Of a stretch of 64,000 bases of DNA, positions 22,495-36,000 are shown in pieces (position 1 is the first letter of the stretch; every line of letters starts with the position of its first letter). The stretch spans positions 24,048,387-24,112,386 of the forward strand of contig JAVDOI010000007.1 in assembly GCA_032191485.1 (NCBI GenBank). The letters are read 5' to 3'. This DNA is from Leptoclinus maculatus (lineage: Eukaryota; Chordata; Actinopteri; Perciformes; Stichaeidae). The position numbers and the translations under genes are program-made. A model generated the notes under the pieces. That model saw nothing but the letters and a program-made list of their open reading frames with translations. It made no database searches and was not told the DNA's origin.

Positions 22495-25400
22495 ATGGGC
22501 ACCGTCCACGCCAGGGTAAGGAACCGTCCGGTGAACGCGTTAGCTACGACTAACTAACCTCTCCGTGTGTTCAGTGAGTTATCTGACAGAGCGGCTGCTG
22601 CAGATGGAAAGAGGCCCACACTGCACGTTCAACATGGTCCTACAAGGCTTAAGCTTCCATCTCTGACAAGAAGACACTCGGTTAAATCACTGCTGGTTAG
22701 ATATAACTCCATTAAACGTGAAGGCTCTGCTGAGTGTATTTAGATAGAAATCATTGACAGATGCTCGTGGCTCCTCCACTCACTGCAGTCTGCACACTCT
22801 GCTACACTTAGTGTTGTTTACACCGTTATTCTTCTCAATGCATCTTGTACAGGACTGTAGCTAGGGCCAGAGGAGTCCCAAATATAATAAATCAATAACT
22901 ATTATTGTTAGTTTTATGATTTAAAACGGAGTTTCAAGGGAAATATAACGCTTTGTACATAAACCTCCTGTTACTTGGTAAATAAATCTGGTATTAAAAC
23001 AAAAACATATTTTCACTTTTCTGTTAATTTGTCATGCTCATAATCATGTTTTTATTCGTTTATTTTCCTGTATTTATTTTTTTGTCTGGGCACACATTTA
23101 CCCATTCGTCTCTTTTCACATTCAACATTTCCTATTCTTCTAATGCGTACTTTATAATACAATGGTTGTGTCACCAACAAAACTGTGAACACACTTTTTT
23201 TTAATTGCCAAAAATGTACAATTTATGTGTTTTTATTAATCGGTTTAATGATATTTTATGGAAATTGTATCTCACTGCATTGTGGTGTGGTTTAGCGTTG
23301 GAACAATGAATCGCTTAATCAATTAATTAGTCAATTGACAAACTAGTCAGCAACTATTTTGTTCATCAATTAATTATTTCAGCAAAAATGTAAATGTAAT
23401 TCTCTTGCTCCAGCTTCTCCAGTGTGCTGATTCGCTGCTTTTCTCTGTTTTGTATTGAACAGTAAACAAGACATTTGAAAATGTGATGGACATACAATTG
23501 ATTCATCAAATAATCGTTGCAGCCCTACTCTGCTGCTGGGCACTTCATTGTTGGGGAGAATACTTGGCACTCCCAACATGTGTAATATAGTGTAATTGTA
23601 GAATGTAAACTCCTCTCCGTATTGGTCAAACCTATAACACACACCCTCTTATTTTGTGTTGCAGAGTCTGGACCCTCTGCCCATGCGAGGGCCAGAGCTC
23701 GGAGTTCAACCTGACGACATCGAGGCTCCGGAGATTGAGCACGAGCCAAAGCAAGAAGTTCTTGAGAACAAGAAAGTAAGATTTGTTTTGTTCCAGGCAG
23801 AAATTAAACTGTGCACTCTCACGTTGTGTCCACGCTTTGTTTGTGTTCTGATAGCAGAGGAGTTTGGGATTGTTTGCCTCATATCCATCCCACGAGCTGT
23901 AAATGAAATAAGTGTAACAATAAATCTAAAACAACCTGAAATGCAGGCAAACTGCAGCTTTAGTGGACATGCTATAGAAGGGAGAAACAGCGTTTTAATA
24001 TTTAATATCTGTTTGTTCTGTTCTACAGGTCGTAGTTCAACGGGTGCACATAGATGGGCTCGGAAGAACCAAGGACGACCTGCTGACTTATGAGATCGCA
24101 GAAGTTTTCCGGGCAAAGAACTTGATTGATGTAGGCGCATGTTGACACAGCCGTACTAATCAATGCTTTTCCAATTTATGCTTTTGAGTGCATCAAGAAA
24201 TTCCATTTGTTGTGCAGGTGATGCGAAAGTCCCATGAAGCCCGACAGAAGCTGCTGCGTCTCGGTATCTTCAGAAAAGTAGAAGTTGTTATCGACACTTC
24301 CCGAGGTACTGGCAATCACTCCGCGGCCTTATGGTTGCGCAGATGCACTTTTCAAATAAAAGTACATTTCTAATGATTCATCTTCTGTGTTAAACAGTGG
24401 AACTGGGCTGTACATACATCCTCTGACTCATTGTTTTCCTCTCTCTTCAGGTGAAGACGCTCTTCCCAACGGCCTCGACGTGACGTTTGAAGTCACCGAG
24501 CTGAGACGGATGACGGGCAGCTACAACACCATGGTTGGAAACAACGAGGGAAGCATGGTGAGCGGCTCATGTCACCGTCTGCTTTCTGAAAGGCCACAGA
24601 CTGACTTGGATCCAAATCATAGTGTCTTACTGCACTGACTTCCATACACTGATTATTTCCAATGTTGACTTTAGCTTTCGTTTGTAGTGATGCTAAAATG
24701 TATTTATTTCTTCAGACGGATTCAGTGAAAAGATCAGTTTGATTGCCTCTAAGTACACAATTGGAAACCCTGATCATCTCTCCCGCTTTATTTTTCAGGT
24801 ACTGGGCCTGAAGTTACCCAATGCATTAGGTCGGGCGGAGAAAATGACCTTCCAGTTCTCCTACGGCACCAAAGAAACATCCTACGGCCTGTCTTTCTTC
24901 AAACCCCAGCCAGGAAACTTTGAACGCAAGTAAGACATGAACAGCTTCATAAAACACACTTGTTTTTAGGTCTAATCACCTTAATACACGGTGTGCAGTT
25001 CAGGTAAAGCATGGTGGTCTCCTGGAGTCGTGTCCGAGTAATCTATGCAGTAACTATAGATGGGTATGTTTCATGATCACAAGGGAATCCGAGCAGGGTT
25101 TTGACATTTCCTCTCTTCTTTGTTTCCCTTTCAGTATCTTACTCAACGTGTACAAAGTAACGGGTCAGTTTCCCTGGAGTTCTGTGAGGGAGACGGATCG
25201 AGGCGTCTCTGGAGAATTGAGCGTAAATACTTGTTTATATTTATGTGCCTATTTTTTATTCATCATTTTGTGGAGTTAAAAAAAATCTCTTGCCTTTGTG
25301 CACATAGACGAAGTGAATTAACACATTTGGGTTGTATTTAAACAAAATGAGCTGAAGATGTTCTGTTTGGGACCACAAAGTCCAGTTCTGAGTTTGAGTT

Positions 25401-28400
25401 TTTGTTTTTGACTAATTGTATTGCCCTCACATAAACGTATCACGTATGGATGGATAATGACAGAGGCCTACCAAGATAAGCCTTTCACAGAGACATTATT
25501 TTTCCTATATTTTAAGGAGACACGAGTGCCTGAAATCTGTACAAATAAAAGTAATAAACCGGTGTCTTATTACCAATTGACCACCCACAGTTCCCCGTGT
25601 GGAAGACCAACCAAACCCTGAAGTGGGAGGGAGTGTGGAGAGAGCTGGGCTGTCTGGCTCGCACTGCCTCGTTTGCCGTCCGGGAGGAGAGCGGCCATTC
25701 CCTCAAGTCCTCACTTTCGGTATTCGTCTCTTATTTTACATATTTAGATTTTACTGTGGGCTTTGAAACAGCTGTGGGGTTTCATGAAGTCTGCTGTCTG
25801 AGAATTAATGGCAAAGCTGTTGTTCAGTGCTTCAGCCACTAAATTCCAATTCCAATAAAATTGTGTGGAGGGTAGTGAATGGTGCATTCCCTCTGACGAG
25901 TGCAGTACTCATTCGGAGGGGGCCGATTGCTTGGCCCCTGGACGTTCTTTGCAAGGTTGTCAAGAACCGCTCGTCGCTGATTGATTCCAGGGAAGTGAAG
26001 AAGAGTTTGGTTGTAACGTTAATAGCATCCAGCAGCAAAACTGAACCGCAGTCAATGAGCCACGGCCTGTAAAGGCCCGCAGCGGACGACATGTTTGACT
26101 TAGTCTGTAGACCCCCGAAGCCCCGCCCCCGCTGATGCACTGAGCACTTTTCACTTGTTTATTAATATTAAAAGTAGATTGAATTACCTGTTCTTGAGAT
26201 ATCCTTGCTCTGTAGTTAGATTATACTGCTACAGTGCAACCTATTGGCCAAATGGCACCAAATTTGTCATTATCATTTAAAATGTTATGTAATATGAGCC
26301 CTGCTTACAGCATTTGAGCTACATTTGAGGGACAGCTATAGCAAAACTGTTTTGAACATCAAAAAAATTAAAAATAACTAATTCTGGCTTGGTCTTGAGC
26401 GATCGCTCAAAATTTGTAGGAGGGGTAGCGAAAAAAAAACAGATTTTTACACGATTCAAAATGGCGGAAATACAATATGGATACAAATGGGCGTGGCTTA
26501 TGTGGATAGATACGCCTGGACCCACAGAATCCAGGGAAAAATATATTTTTTAAACTTAAGATTCCAAAGTTACAGGCCAAAATGTAAACTTTAATATCTA
26601 AAAAGACGGCGTAGTACTAAACCAGTTTTTAGCACGTTTTCTGACGGTGTCGTTATGTTTTCCAGCACACTATGGTCATCGACACCAGAAGCTCCTCCAT
26701 TCTTCCCAGGAAAGGTGGCCTGTTGAAGATCCATCAGGTTTGTTGTTTAACACTAAGCCAGAGCTTTTTTCAATTCCTATATAAACAACAATTTCACTGA
26801 CGTGTTGTGTTGTGGTTGGCTAGGAACTTGCTGGTTACACTGGGGGAGACGCCAGCTTCCTCAAGGAGGACTTTGAGATACAGCTCAACAAAACTCTCTT
26901 CTGGGACTCGGTGAGATTCTAGATTTTACTCTTCAGCCATTTAGCAAATTATCTGATCTAAAGACTCTTAAAGCTAGGGTTGGTAATCTTGAGAGACTAG
27001 CAAGAGTATTCTTATTACAGTCCTGCAACAGCCATGTAATAAGAGTTTCAACAAAGATTACTAACCCTACCTTTATTGCAGTTTTACTGGGCCAAAGTAC
27101 ACGGTTCTAGTGAAGAATTTAGGTTCTGTGCACTATACTAACCCCTTTGACTCTCTCCTCCAGGTCCTTTCTGCCTCATTGTGGGGCGGTGTGCTCCTAC
27201 CCATTGGTGACAAGCCAACAAGCATAGCAGACAGGTACAGAAATACAATGCACCGCCCTTTTACCCTCAACAACAAGGCCACGGGATTTTGAAGTCTCGA
27301 CACTCCAGACAATTTGAGCCATTTTAGCAAGTTGGCACCAATAAATGTATGCTGGATTAGATTATCGGCAGTTCCTGTTTGCAACACATGCATGTCCAGA
27401 CAACTACTTCTGGATTACTGTGATAATGAAGATTTCTAAGTGGATTATATATGTTTATTTGCAATGGACATTGCAGATATTTTTTATATTTCCTTGAAAA
27501 ATGTAAGTCAAATTGATTTAAAAAATATGTGTATCATGTATGTGTGTTCAGATTCGACTGAGTTATGACTCACAGAGGGAGTACAATTGTTATGCTAACT
27601 AACAGATAAAACTTAATTAACTGAACGGTTCTTTCTGTTTTCACGGAAAGCTCACATTACATATTGTATGTTTTCTGTGTCTTTGTCGACCTCGTAGGTT
27701 CTATCTAGGTGGCCCCACCAGCATCAGGGGATTCAGTATGTACAGTATGGGCCCACAGAGTGAAGGTGAGACATTAACTTGGCTGAGTTGCTCTGTAACC
27801 AGACTGAAGTTTGATGGTTAATTGAAAGGTTGTGTGCTTGAATTACTGATATGGCAGGCGACTACCTGGGAGGAGAGGGCTACTGGGCTGGAGGCCTCCA
27901 CCTCTACACCCCTCTACCCTTCAGACCAGGCAGGGGGGGCTTTGGTGACCTCTTCAGAACACACTTCTTCCTCAACGCCGGAAACCTTTGTAACCTCAAC
28001 TATGGTGAGTAGTTGGAAACAGAGCAAGCGCCTCTGTAATGACTGTTGAAGGTTCATTGTTTCATGGACCAGAATTCTGTTTGGAAGGATTGGGTCACTG
28101 AGTTGAATTGTTATCTTATGTAGTTCAGGTTTGGACAGAGTTGCCTCTTGAGCTCAAAATATTGATGCCGGATTTTGCAGATACCCAATATATTTTCTGT
28201 TGATTGGGGTTATATGTTTGTTTTTACTCAGGTGAGGGGCCACAAGCACATTTGAAGAAACTTGCAGAATGCATCCGTTGGTCATACGGACTCGGCATTG
28301 TGCTGCGTTTGGGGAACATTGCCAGACTGGAGCTGAATTACTGCATTCCCATGGGAGTCCAGAGTGGAGACAGGTATGGCCGGTTGGGTTAGCTAGTTTT

Positions 28401-28987
28401 AGGTTAAGTTGATTTACTTTAAGGACACCCTAGGCTCACTAGGTAAACTCCATTAGCTTCCCTGCAAACAGACAATAAACTTAAAAAAGACACTGAAACT
28501 GCCTGAGCAGGTGGGTCTCATCATCTCAGGTGGTGTCACACATGTAAACATTTGTCTACATGGGTGAAATACACTTTAAGGGGAACGTTTTTCTTTACCT
28601 TTCGCTTGATCTGGTGTGTTTGTTATTGTGTCCGCTCAAAGAGAAGTCTTGTTCTGAAATCTGAATATCAAGCTGCAACACTCTTTACAGCATTCTGGGG
28701 GGGGGGGGGGGGGACATTGTCACATACATTAGGAGCAGGAGGCTGCTGTTCAGTGTCTCCCTCACGGACACGTGAACAGGAGGAGCTGGGGATCGAACCA
28801 ACAATCTTGTAGTCAAAGGCTGACCCGCTCTATCCTCTATCTCCATGTTCCATGCATAGTGTCCTTCACATGCACTGGAAATAATCAGATACTTGGTTTG
28901 CTTTGACATTGATTTCAACTTATTTTCTCCGTTCCTTGCAGGATATGTGATGGGGTCCAGTTTGGAGCAGGAATCAGGTTCCTGTGA
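22495..28987 (+). CDS. samm50: Sorting and assembly machinery component 50 (SAM50), complete, 469 aa
   Basis: Fifteen exons join in phase: 22495-22515, 23665-23775, 24029-24130, 24218-24305, 24451-24557, 24799-24929, 25135-25222, 25591-25719, 26666-26737, 26824-26910, 27164-27234, 27698-27765, 27858-28004, 28232-28373 and 28942-28987. SAM50 is the outer-membrane insertase for mitochondrial beta-barrel proteins and bridges to the MICOS complex at cristae. The N-terminus (MGTVHARSLDPLPMRG) is followed by a POTRA domain at about 45-125 (VQRVHIDGLGRTKDDLL to VTFEVTE) and then an Omp85 barrel. Recognisable pieces are FYLGGPTSIRGF (conserved barrel IRGF motif) and GEGYWAGGLHLYTPLP. The C-terminal beta-signal is QFGAGIRFL. 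Total length equals human SAMM50 (469 aa). An AATAAA lies at 29170-29175. Confidence 0.97.
23290..23530. repeat. hAT-like non-autonomous repeat in SAMM50 intron 1
   Basis: AATGAATCGCTTAATC, ATTAGTCAATTGAC, TCAGCAAAAATG and a GCTTCTCCAG block lead to a terminal ATCGTTGCAGCCCTA. This order matches, from memory, a very common fish element that starts TAGGGCTGCAAC. A short relic of the same family lies at about 32830-32880. Confidence 0.7.
26270..26580. repeat. Probable interspersed repeat in SAMM50 intron 8
   Basis: The block GAGCGATCGCTC, CAAAATGGCGGAAATAC and AAATGGGCGTGGCTTATG has the look of a dispersed fish element. No open frame. Family not identified. Confidence 0.4.
26969..27074. repeat. 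Fold-back MITE-like element in SAMM50 intron 10
   Basis: The left end AAAGCTAGGGTTGGTAATCTT is matched by the inverted right end AAGATTACTAACCCTACCTTT. Inner bases (CTTATTAC, GTAATAAG) pair too, giving a hairpin of about 106 bp. Confidence 0.7.
28685..28850 (-). repeat. Poly-G tract and tRNA-like SINE fragment in SAMM50 intron 14
   Basis: A run of G at about 28697-28713 is followed by sequence whose minus strand carries GGTTCGATCCCC (28789-28800), a B-box/T-arm motif. A related, more decayed copy (TTTGAACCAACAACC, 34070-34130) lies in API5 intron 8. Confidence 0.45.
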
Positions 28988-29760
28988 AACCACATTTCTT
29001 GGATCTGGAACTTCTTTGTGTTTCAATTTAATTTTATGCCAGAAACATTTTATTGGAAGAGGAAATTGCTTGTACAGAATCGTTGCAACTGATTAGTTCA
29101 GTAAAAGTATTTGCACTGACTGTCCATTATGATGTATCTTTTTTTTTTATCATTTATTGTCAGAAGTCAAATAAAGGGCTCTTAGTCCGATTTTACTCAG
29201 GTCACATTACTGTGTTTCACATAGAAAATAACAAGTGAACGAACCTGAGTCTGCCACAAGATGATTGACATGTAGTTGTCAGTCTTATATATTCAAAAAC
29301 ATCAGTGAACACTATTGCATGTTGCGCAAAGCTCTGAATTTAGAGATTGGTCTCACTGAGGTTTTGAGACATTGTTAACAGCTGTTTCAGAAACAGAAAC
29401 AGTTCTATTACTAAGTAGGTTTGCACATACAAGAAATGTGTCTTGGTGTTTTGATGCATAACCAAAAATACAGTGCAAAAGTCAAGAGACATGATATAAA
29501 TGGAAATATTTACAATAGAAAACATAAAAAAATATAAGAAATAAGTTTCGGACTTGTTTAAAGTTTCATATAAAAGTATGATGTATTCTACAATTTAGAA
29601 AAGTCCAAATGTTTAACATAATACATGAAATAAAATAAAGGGATTTCTGTCAATATAAGCCTAATTTATTCATCTGTTTACTTGTCATTTGAACCAGAGC
29701 CATCTGATTTGATCATTTCGGTGACCTACGGTAAGCTGTTTTACTGCGCATCTGTTCGGC
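28988..29760. other. SAMM50 3' flank and API5 upstream interval
   Basis: SAMM50 3' UTR with AATAAA at 29170-29175, then AT-rich DNA with no exon or promoter motif before about 29740. Confidence 0.55.
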
Positions 29761-29798
29761 GCACTCTACTGGTCACATGTACTGTGAGTCTCCACCCG

Positions 29799-29821
29799 AT
29801 TGGCTACACCTGCGCATGCGC
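29799..29821 (+). promoter_or_regulatory. API5 core promoter motifs: inverted CCAAT plus NRF1
   Basis: ATTGG (29799-29803) is followed eight bases later by a perfect palindromic NRF1 site TGCGCATGCGC (29811-29821), about 245 bp before the API5 ATG. No TATA box is present, as expected for a housekeeping promoter. Confidence 0.65.
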
Positions 29822-30066
29822 TCAAGTTATTGTTCCGTAGCGTTTTAGCCTGCACACCAGAGATTGCGGGAAGACGGACCGTAGTGGGGTGTTCATTCAG
29901 AGGATTCTCGAAATTTCTTCCCGTCGCCTTTTCCGAAGAACACATATCCCGATAATACTGCGTTGTTTGTGCTAAAGTCTTTTTAAACGGAGCAAAAACG
30001 AGCAGAGAAGAGCTCTCTTTTATCGGCGGTTCTATCTGTGAGCGGCAGGCATCCGGACGCACGCTG

Positions 30067-33000
30067 ATGGCGGTCACTATTGAGGATCTCTATCGGAGCT
30101 ACGGGGTCCTTGCTGATGCTAAGGACGACCTCAGTCAGGTAAATTAGGCGACCGTGTTCATTTTACAACATATAACGGTACCTTATTCCACGTCCGCAGT
30201 CGTTAACTTTGTTGTGAGCTACGTAACATTGTTGTGAGCCTGCTAGGCTAACTGCTAGCATGCTAACGCTGTGTCCGTGCTAATGTTAAGGGCCTCTCCA
30301 TAGCGACCCTTGGTGGTACAAACTCGATTACAATCACTTTTAAGTCCTCCAAACGGTGATTTACCTACGAACAAACACATTTTCATCAACGGTAAACCGA
30401 TTTAAAGGCAACTCAATTAAACTAATGTTGAACCGCATTACCGCATTACTTCTCATTCAAGATAATGTTTCACTGGACGTTGATGGGAACTATTTGACCT
30501 GTTTTTGACGCATTTGGGTGTAAATAATACAATCTAAGTTCAAATGTATGGCACAGTTGAGTGACCAATCAAGTTTGTAGCCAGTTCTGCAAGTTTGGTT
30601 ACTCCCTATATAAGAGGCACAGCAGGTTTAATTGTTTTATTTTGGGACTAACCCAAATCTGAAACTACCCAGTCCACATGCAACTTAAATTTAAAGGCAC
30701 CTCCATTTTCCTTTTGAGATTAAATTAACGTTAAGCACACAGATGTTACCAGCCTGTCAGTTAACGAGGTGTAGTGTTAGAGGACCTACTAAAACTGGTC
30801 AAAGTCAATGCTGCAGAGCCATAGCATGGTAGGTCTCTTTAAAACTTCACACCCCCTGTTTGTAATGCTCCTATTATCAATTTGTAGTCACCCAGTTATT
30901 TCCTCAGACCTAAGAAAGCTTTCCCAGAATCACGTGGAACATCATGCAACTGTTTTCACAGGCTAGAATTACCTTTCTATGTCCCCATTTCTGCCCCCAC
31001 ACAGACGGCTTCATAGCAGTCCCACCTCACGGTAGTAAACATACATAGAGCTGAACATGACTAGCTGAACTGTAACAACCATGTACACTCAATGTCCGAA
31101 GAAACCCACTGTTTAAAAGGTTCAGCTGTATGTTGTTCCAGTGAGCCTTGGACCAAAGTCACTTTCAATCTGGAACCTACATCATATTATAATGTGAGGT
31201 TTAGTATGAATTGTTTTGTAATGTGGTTTATTGATGTACTTTTTCTTCTGCAGCACAAAGATGCCTACCAAGTAATCTTGGATGGCGTGAAGGGTGGCCC
31301 GAAGGAGAAGCGCCTGGCGGCACAGTTTATCCCCAAGTTCTTCAGCAGCTTTCCGGAACTGGCCGACTCGGCCATTAATGCCCAGCTTGATCTTTGTGAA
31401 GACGAGGATGTGTCGGTGAGCATTGAGGGACACATCTGTGTATGGGAATCTGATGAACTTGCAGTTCTAATTGCAGGCTCGATGTGTTTGTTGATTTGGG
31501 GTTTCCTCCTACATTTCTAAACATGACAACAGAAACGGTCTAAACGGGCTCAATCCCCCCTGTGTGTATGTGTCTTTGTCCAGATCCGACGGCAGGCCAT
31601 CAAGGAGCTTCCGAGGTTTGCAACTGGCGAGAACATCCTCAGAGTTGCAGATATTCTCACCCAGCTCCTTCAGACAGGTATTGGATGCTTCAAGCTAAAC
31701 ATTTAAGAGACTTCGGTATTCTATTTGTTTTTTACAAACAACCTCGCTGGCCGTACAGCCACGTCGTTTACTCTCACTGCTATTGTGATCCATTTTGAAT
31801 ATCATAATCTGTTTTTCAGTCTGTATAATAACTTGGATATCAGATTGTCTTGTCAGTCTTAACTGTATTTAGTTTTCTTGATTTTGCAAATGTTAGAAAT
31901 CTGCATTTTTTTGTGCTTTCAGATGATACACCAGAGTTCAACCAAGTGAATGGAGCACTTGTTTCTATCTTCAAGATAGACGCTAAGGGTAAGCGTCCCC
32001 CCCGCTGAGCCAAAACACTGCTCTTCAATAATTCAACCCAGTTCAGAGCTGTGCTGAAAGAGGACCCTGTGAAAAATGAATGCATAAGTAACTGTCCATC
32101 CTTTCAAACATGTAACGTAAACGTCTTTTATCGCTCAGGTACTCTCGGAGGCCTCTTCTCTCAGATCCTGCAAGGGGAGGACATAGTGCGGGAAAGGGCC
32201 ATCAAGTTTCTGTCGAACAAACTGAAGACCCTGCCAGAGGACGTCATGACAAAGGAGATGGAGGATTATGTTTTTGCAGAGACAAAGAAGGTGAGCATAT
32301 AGCGTGTACTATTGATTAGTGATCTATGGTCACAGATGAGTGCTTTATTTCTGAATAAGTCTAAATGTAACTGGTACTACATCACACCGTATGATGGACT
32401 GGAAGCAGGCAGGGCTGGACTAGATATATATAGATATAGGGCTGGACTATATGTATAGTAAAATGATTATTATGATCGACTGACTTAAAGGACATGGGGG
32501 TTGGTTACCATTTTAATAATGTTGTAGTTCAAACAATGACAGACAAGAGTGCATGTTGATTAAGGGTTTCCTGTCTCCTCCGTAGGTTCTGGAGGATGTG
32601 ACTGGAGAGGAGTTTGTGCTGTTGATGCGTGTGGTGTCGGGCCTGCGGGTGCTGCAGACGGTGAACGGGCGGCAGCAGCTGGTGGACCTGGTGGTGGAGC
32701 AGGCTTTCCTGGAGCAGGCCCTCAACCCGGCTGACCCGGACACTGTTGACCGCCTGCTGCAGTGCACACGTCAAGCCCTGCCCCTCTTCTCTGTGAGTAC
32801 AACCAATGTATGAATAATCAAAATAACTGATGATTCATTTTCTGTTGATTGAATAATCAATTAAACAACCAGTCGTTGCTGCACACAGTGCGCATTGATG
32901 TTATTTATGGCAGGTTTACTGTAAGTAAAGTGTGAATTAATCATAGTTTTCCTCTTGTCTTGTAGAAAAATGTCCACTCCACGCGTTTTGTAACCTACTT

Positions 33001-36000
33001 CTGTGATCACGTCCTGCCCAACCTCAGTGCTCTGACAAGTCCTGTGGCTGATCTGGACATTCAGTTGGAGGTGAGTTCTTTATGTATTTATTGATCTTAC
33101 CACATCGTACGTCGCATCTAAAAGTATTTATAAATTCCTGTGGTTCTTAAGTGATATTAACTATTGAGTGTTCACATCTGCAGCTTAAATTGGTTCACTT
33201 TTATAATTTTGTTCAATTGTGGGTGAATTCAGCAGCTATGCGCAGTGTTTTATTCTCAACTATAACGACAACGCGTTTTTAATTCTACCGATGTGATTAT
33301 CGTTCTCCATGCCTTATACTTGCCAAGGCTCATGGGTAGTGTCGTGTTTAGACCCGCCTGCTGTGCCAAAACGAAACAAAGTTAAAATGATTCAAACTGG
33401 AGGCCATAGCATAGACCTATATGGTTGTTAAACTATCCAGGAGAATCTTTTGTTTATGTGTTAAATAACAGCAAGATGAATATGGCCACCGGTGTGAGGT
33501 CGATGCTCCTAATGTCTGACATTTGGTGAGCGGTTGTAGTAGTAAACAAAGTCAGCGTGGCAGCCACCTGTCAGAGGTGTCAGCCAACTGCATGTTGTTA
33601 ATGGGTCATTAGTCTGCACCACGCAACACTGTTTTCTCATTAGCAATGCACATTACACTGTGTGAGGGGATCTGCTAAGCGGTGTGTGTGTGTGTGTGTA
33701 GGTGCTGAAGCTGCTGGCTGAGATGAGTCCGTTCTGTGGAGACATGGAGAAGCTGGAGCCCAACCTCAACATGCTGTTTACCAAGCTGCTGGTGAGAACT
33801 GATTGCCCTGTTGTTTTTGGAGCTGGAGGAATACAAGTGGAAACACACTTACAAATCAAAGTACACATCGGCAGTTTGAGATTCTACTGCTCTTCTTTTA
33901 GCTTTTCCTGCTTTACATTCACATTGTTGTGCATCCTCTCACTGTGGGCCCCTGGCCAACTGAGCATTCATTTACTGGCGAGGGATAATTTAATAGCAGT
34001 TGGTGGGACATTCAAGAACATGACTTATTCACTTTACTAAGTCAGATTGTCCCACCTGGTCTCTGTATTTGAACCAACAACCTTCCCTTTTAAAAGCCGA
34101 CAGTTTAACAACTACTGCTGTAGAGGTAGTTTTAGTGCAGGGTCCACGGTAGTAATGGATAATAATGTTCAAATAGATATTGGTAGACCAATAAACCCTG
34201 TAATGGTCCAAGCTGAAATGACAATAAATTAAAGCTAACAACAATATTCTGCTCATGTTTTCCCTGTGTATGTAGGAGTTCATGCCTCTGCCACCAGAAG
34301 AAGTGGAGAACGGAGAGAACCCGGCAAGCGAGGAGCCCAAACTGCAGTTCAGCTACGTGGAGTGTCTCCTCTTCGGCTTCCACCAGCTGGGCAAGAAGCT
34401 GCCGGACTTCCTCATCGAGAAAGTGGATGCTGAGCGCCTCAAAGACTTCAAGATCAGGTGAGGGAGTGGCACACAAAGAAAATCTCGTAGAGTGAAATTT
34501 GTAACATAGATGAGCACGTCGGGCGTGTTTGGTGGCTTAGCTCATTTTTATCCCAAAACGGACACGTTTCAGATGGTAGTGAATGTGCTTTGTGTTTCAA
34601 CAGGTTACAGTATTTTGCCAGAGGCCTGCAGGTTTATATCAGACAGCTGCGAGTAGCACTGCAAGGAAAGTCCGGAGATGCTCTGAAGACAGACGAGGTA
34701 ACGACTTATCAACAATAAATGCAAACTGAGCCGTTCTGCTGTGAAATGTACATCACAGACTAACCCGTCTTCTCTCTGTGTCATCAGAATAAGATCAAAG
34801 TGGTGGCCCTCAAGATCACAAACAACATCAACGTCCTCATCAAGGTGAGGTGTTTTCACGTCACGCTAAGCTGCAAAATGTTAAAACATGAATCAATCAA
34901 TCGCACCATTTATGGATCTAGAGAAGCAGAAACACCTCAAATAATAATAATGAGATCCACTGCAACAACATAGACGTAAACACAGAACCTTTCTGACACT
35001 GTCGGCAATGATTGAGAAATATACAACTTTTCCAGTGGAGTTATTTATTAAAAGGACTGTTTCATAGGATTGCTTTACAATGTTCAGGGTTTCTCTGGTA
35101 ACTTCTGTGCATCAGACGAATACAATATAAACTCTGCATTGCAACCAATAGTTCTATTTTTATATTTCTTTCCAGGATCTCTTCCACAACCCTCCATCAT
35201 TCAAGAGCACAGTCAGTCTGTCCTGGAAACCCGTCCAGAAGTCCGAGGCAGCAGCGTAAGTCTGCTCCCACTGATTCAGCCATCGGAGGCTACACACACA
35301 GCGTCCGTGTGTCCTTGCTGCCCTATTGGGTCCTCACCTACTTTTCTCTTGTGTGTGTGTGTGCAGGCCCAAGCGCCCGTCCGGTGAGGAGATGGGCGAT
35401 GGCGACGGCGTAAAAAAACAGGTCTCTCCTCAGCCCCGGAGGGACGCGCGGCAGATCTACAATCCCCCCAGCGGCAAGTTCAGCGCAACCATCGGCAATT
35501 TCACTTATGGTGAGGAGCGCTGTGGCGCTTTCATTTTTTAAAACACTGTTGTGCAGCCGTTGCATCTTTTTTTGAAACGTACTGCACATTGGTGTGTTTT
35601 TGATAGAGCTACGGTTACTATTTGTGTCAGTAGGTTTTCTTTTGGTCTGAAAGGTCTGTGGATTGCTCCTTAGTGGAGGACGGCAGCTTCAGTCTGCTTG
35701 GATTCACAGCCGTTGAATGTTTTCAAATCAAAGTGTTGAATTTACGCCTGCTGAGTAATCCACTTCTTTATTGTTAATCTGTATGAATGTTAAAGTCATC
35801 ACGTTGCCAATAAATAGTTGAACATGCGACTAGTAGCTGAGCTTCAGAGTTCTGAAAAGGTGATTGTGTGACATGAACATCGTGTATTTAACTTTGTAGA
35901 GCAGAAACTATAATACAAATAGTCAATACAAAGAAACTTAAGGCAGTTCGTCTCATTTTATAAGAACAAGACAAACAACAAGCTCTCAAATAGGAAAACT

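Noticed and set aside
23656..24093. 145-codon frame across SAMM50 exons 2-3
   Set aside because: Reads through intron 2; the true exons are 23665-23775 and 24029-24130.
28789..28800. Possible tRNA gene (GGTTCGATCCCC on minus strand)
   Set aside because: Only a B-box-like stretch; no A-box, acceptor stem or cloverleaf, and a related decayed copy exists at 34070, so a SINE fragment is likelier.
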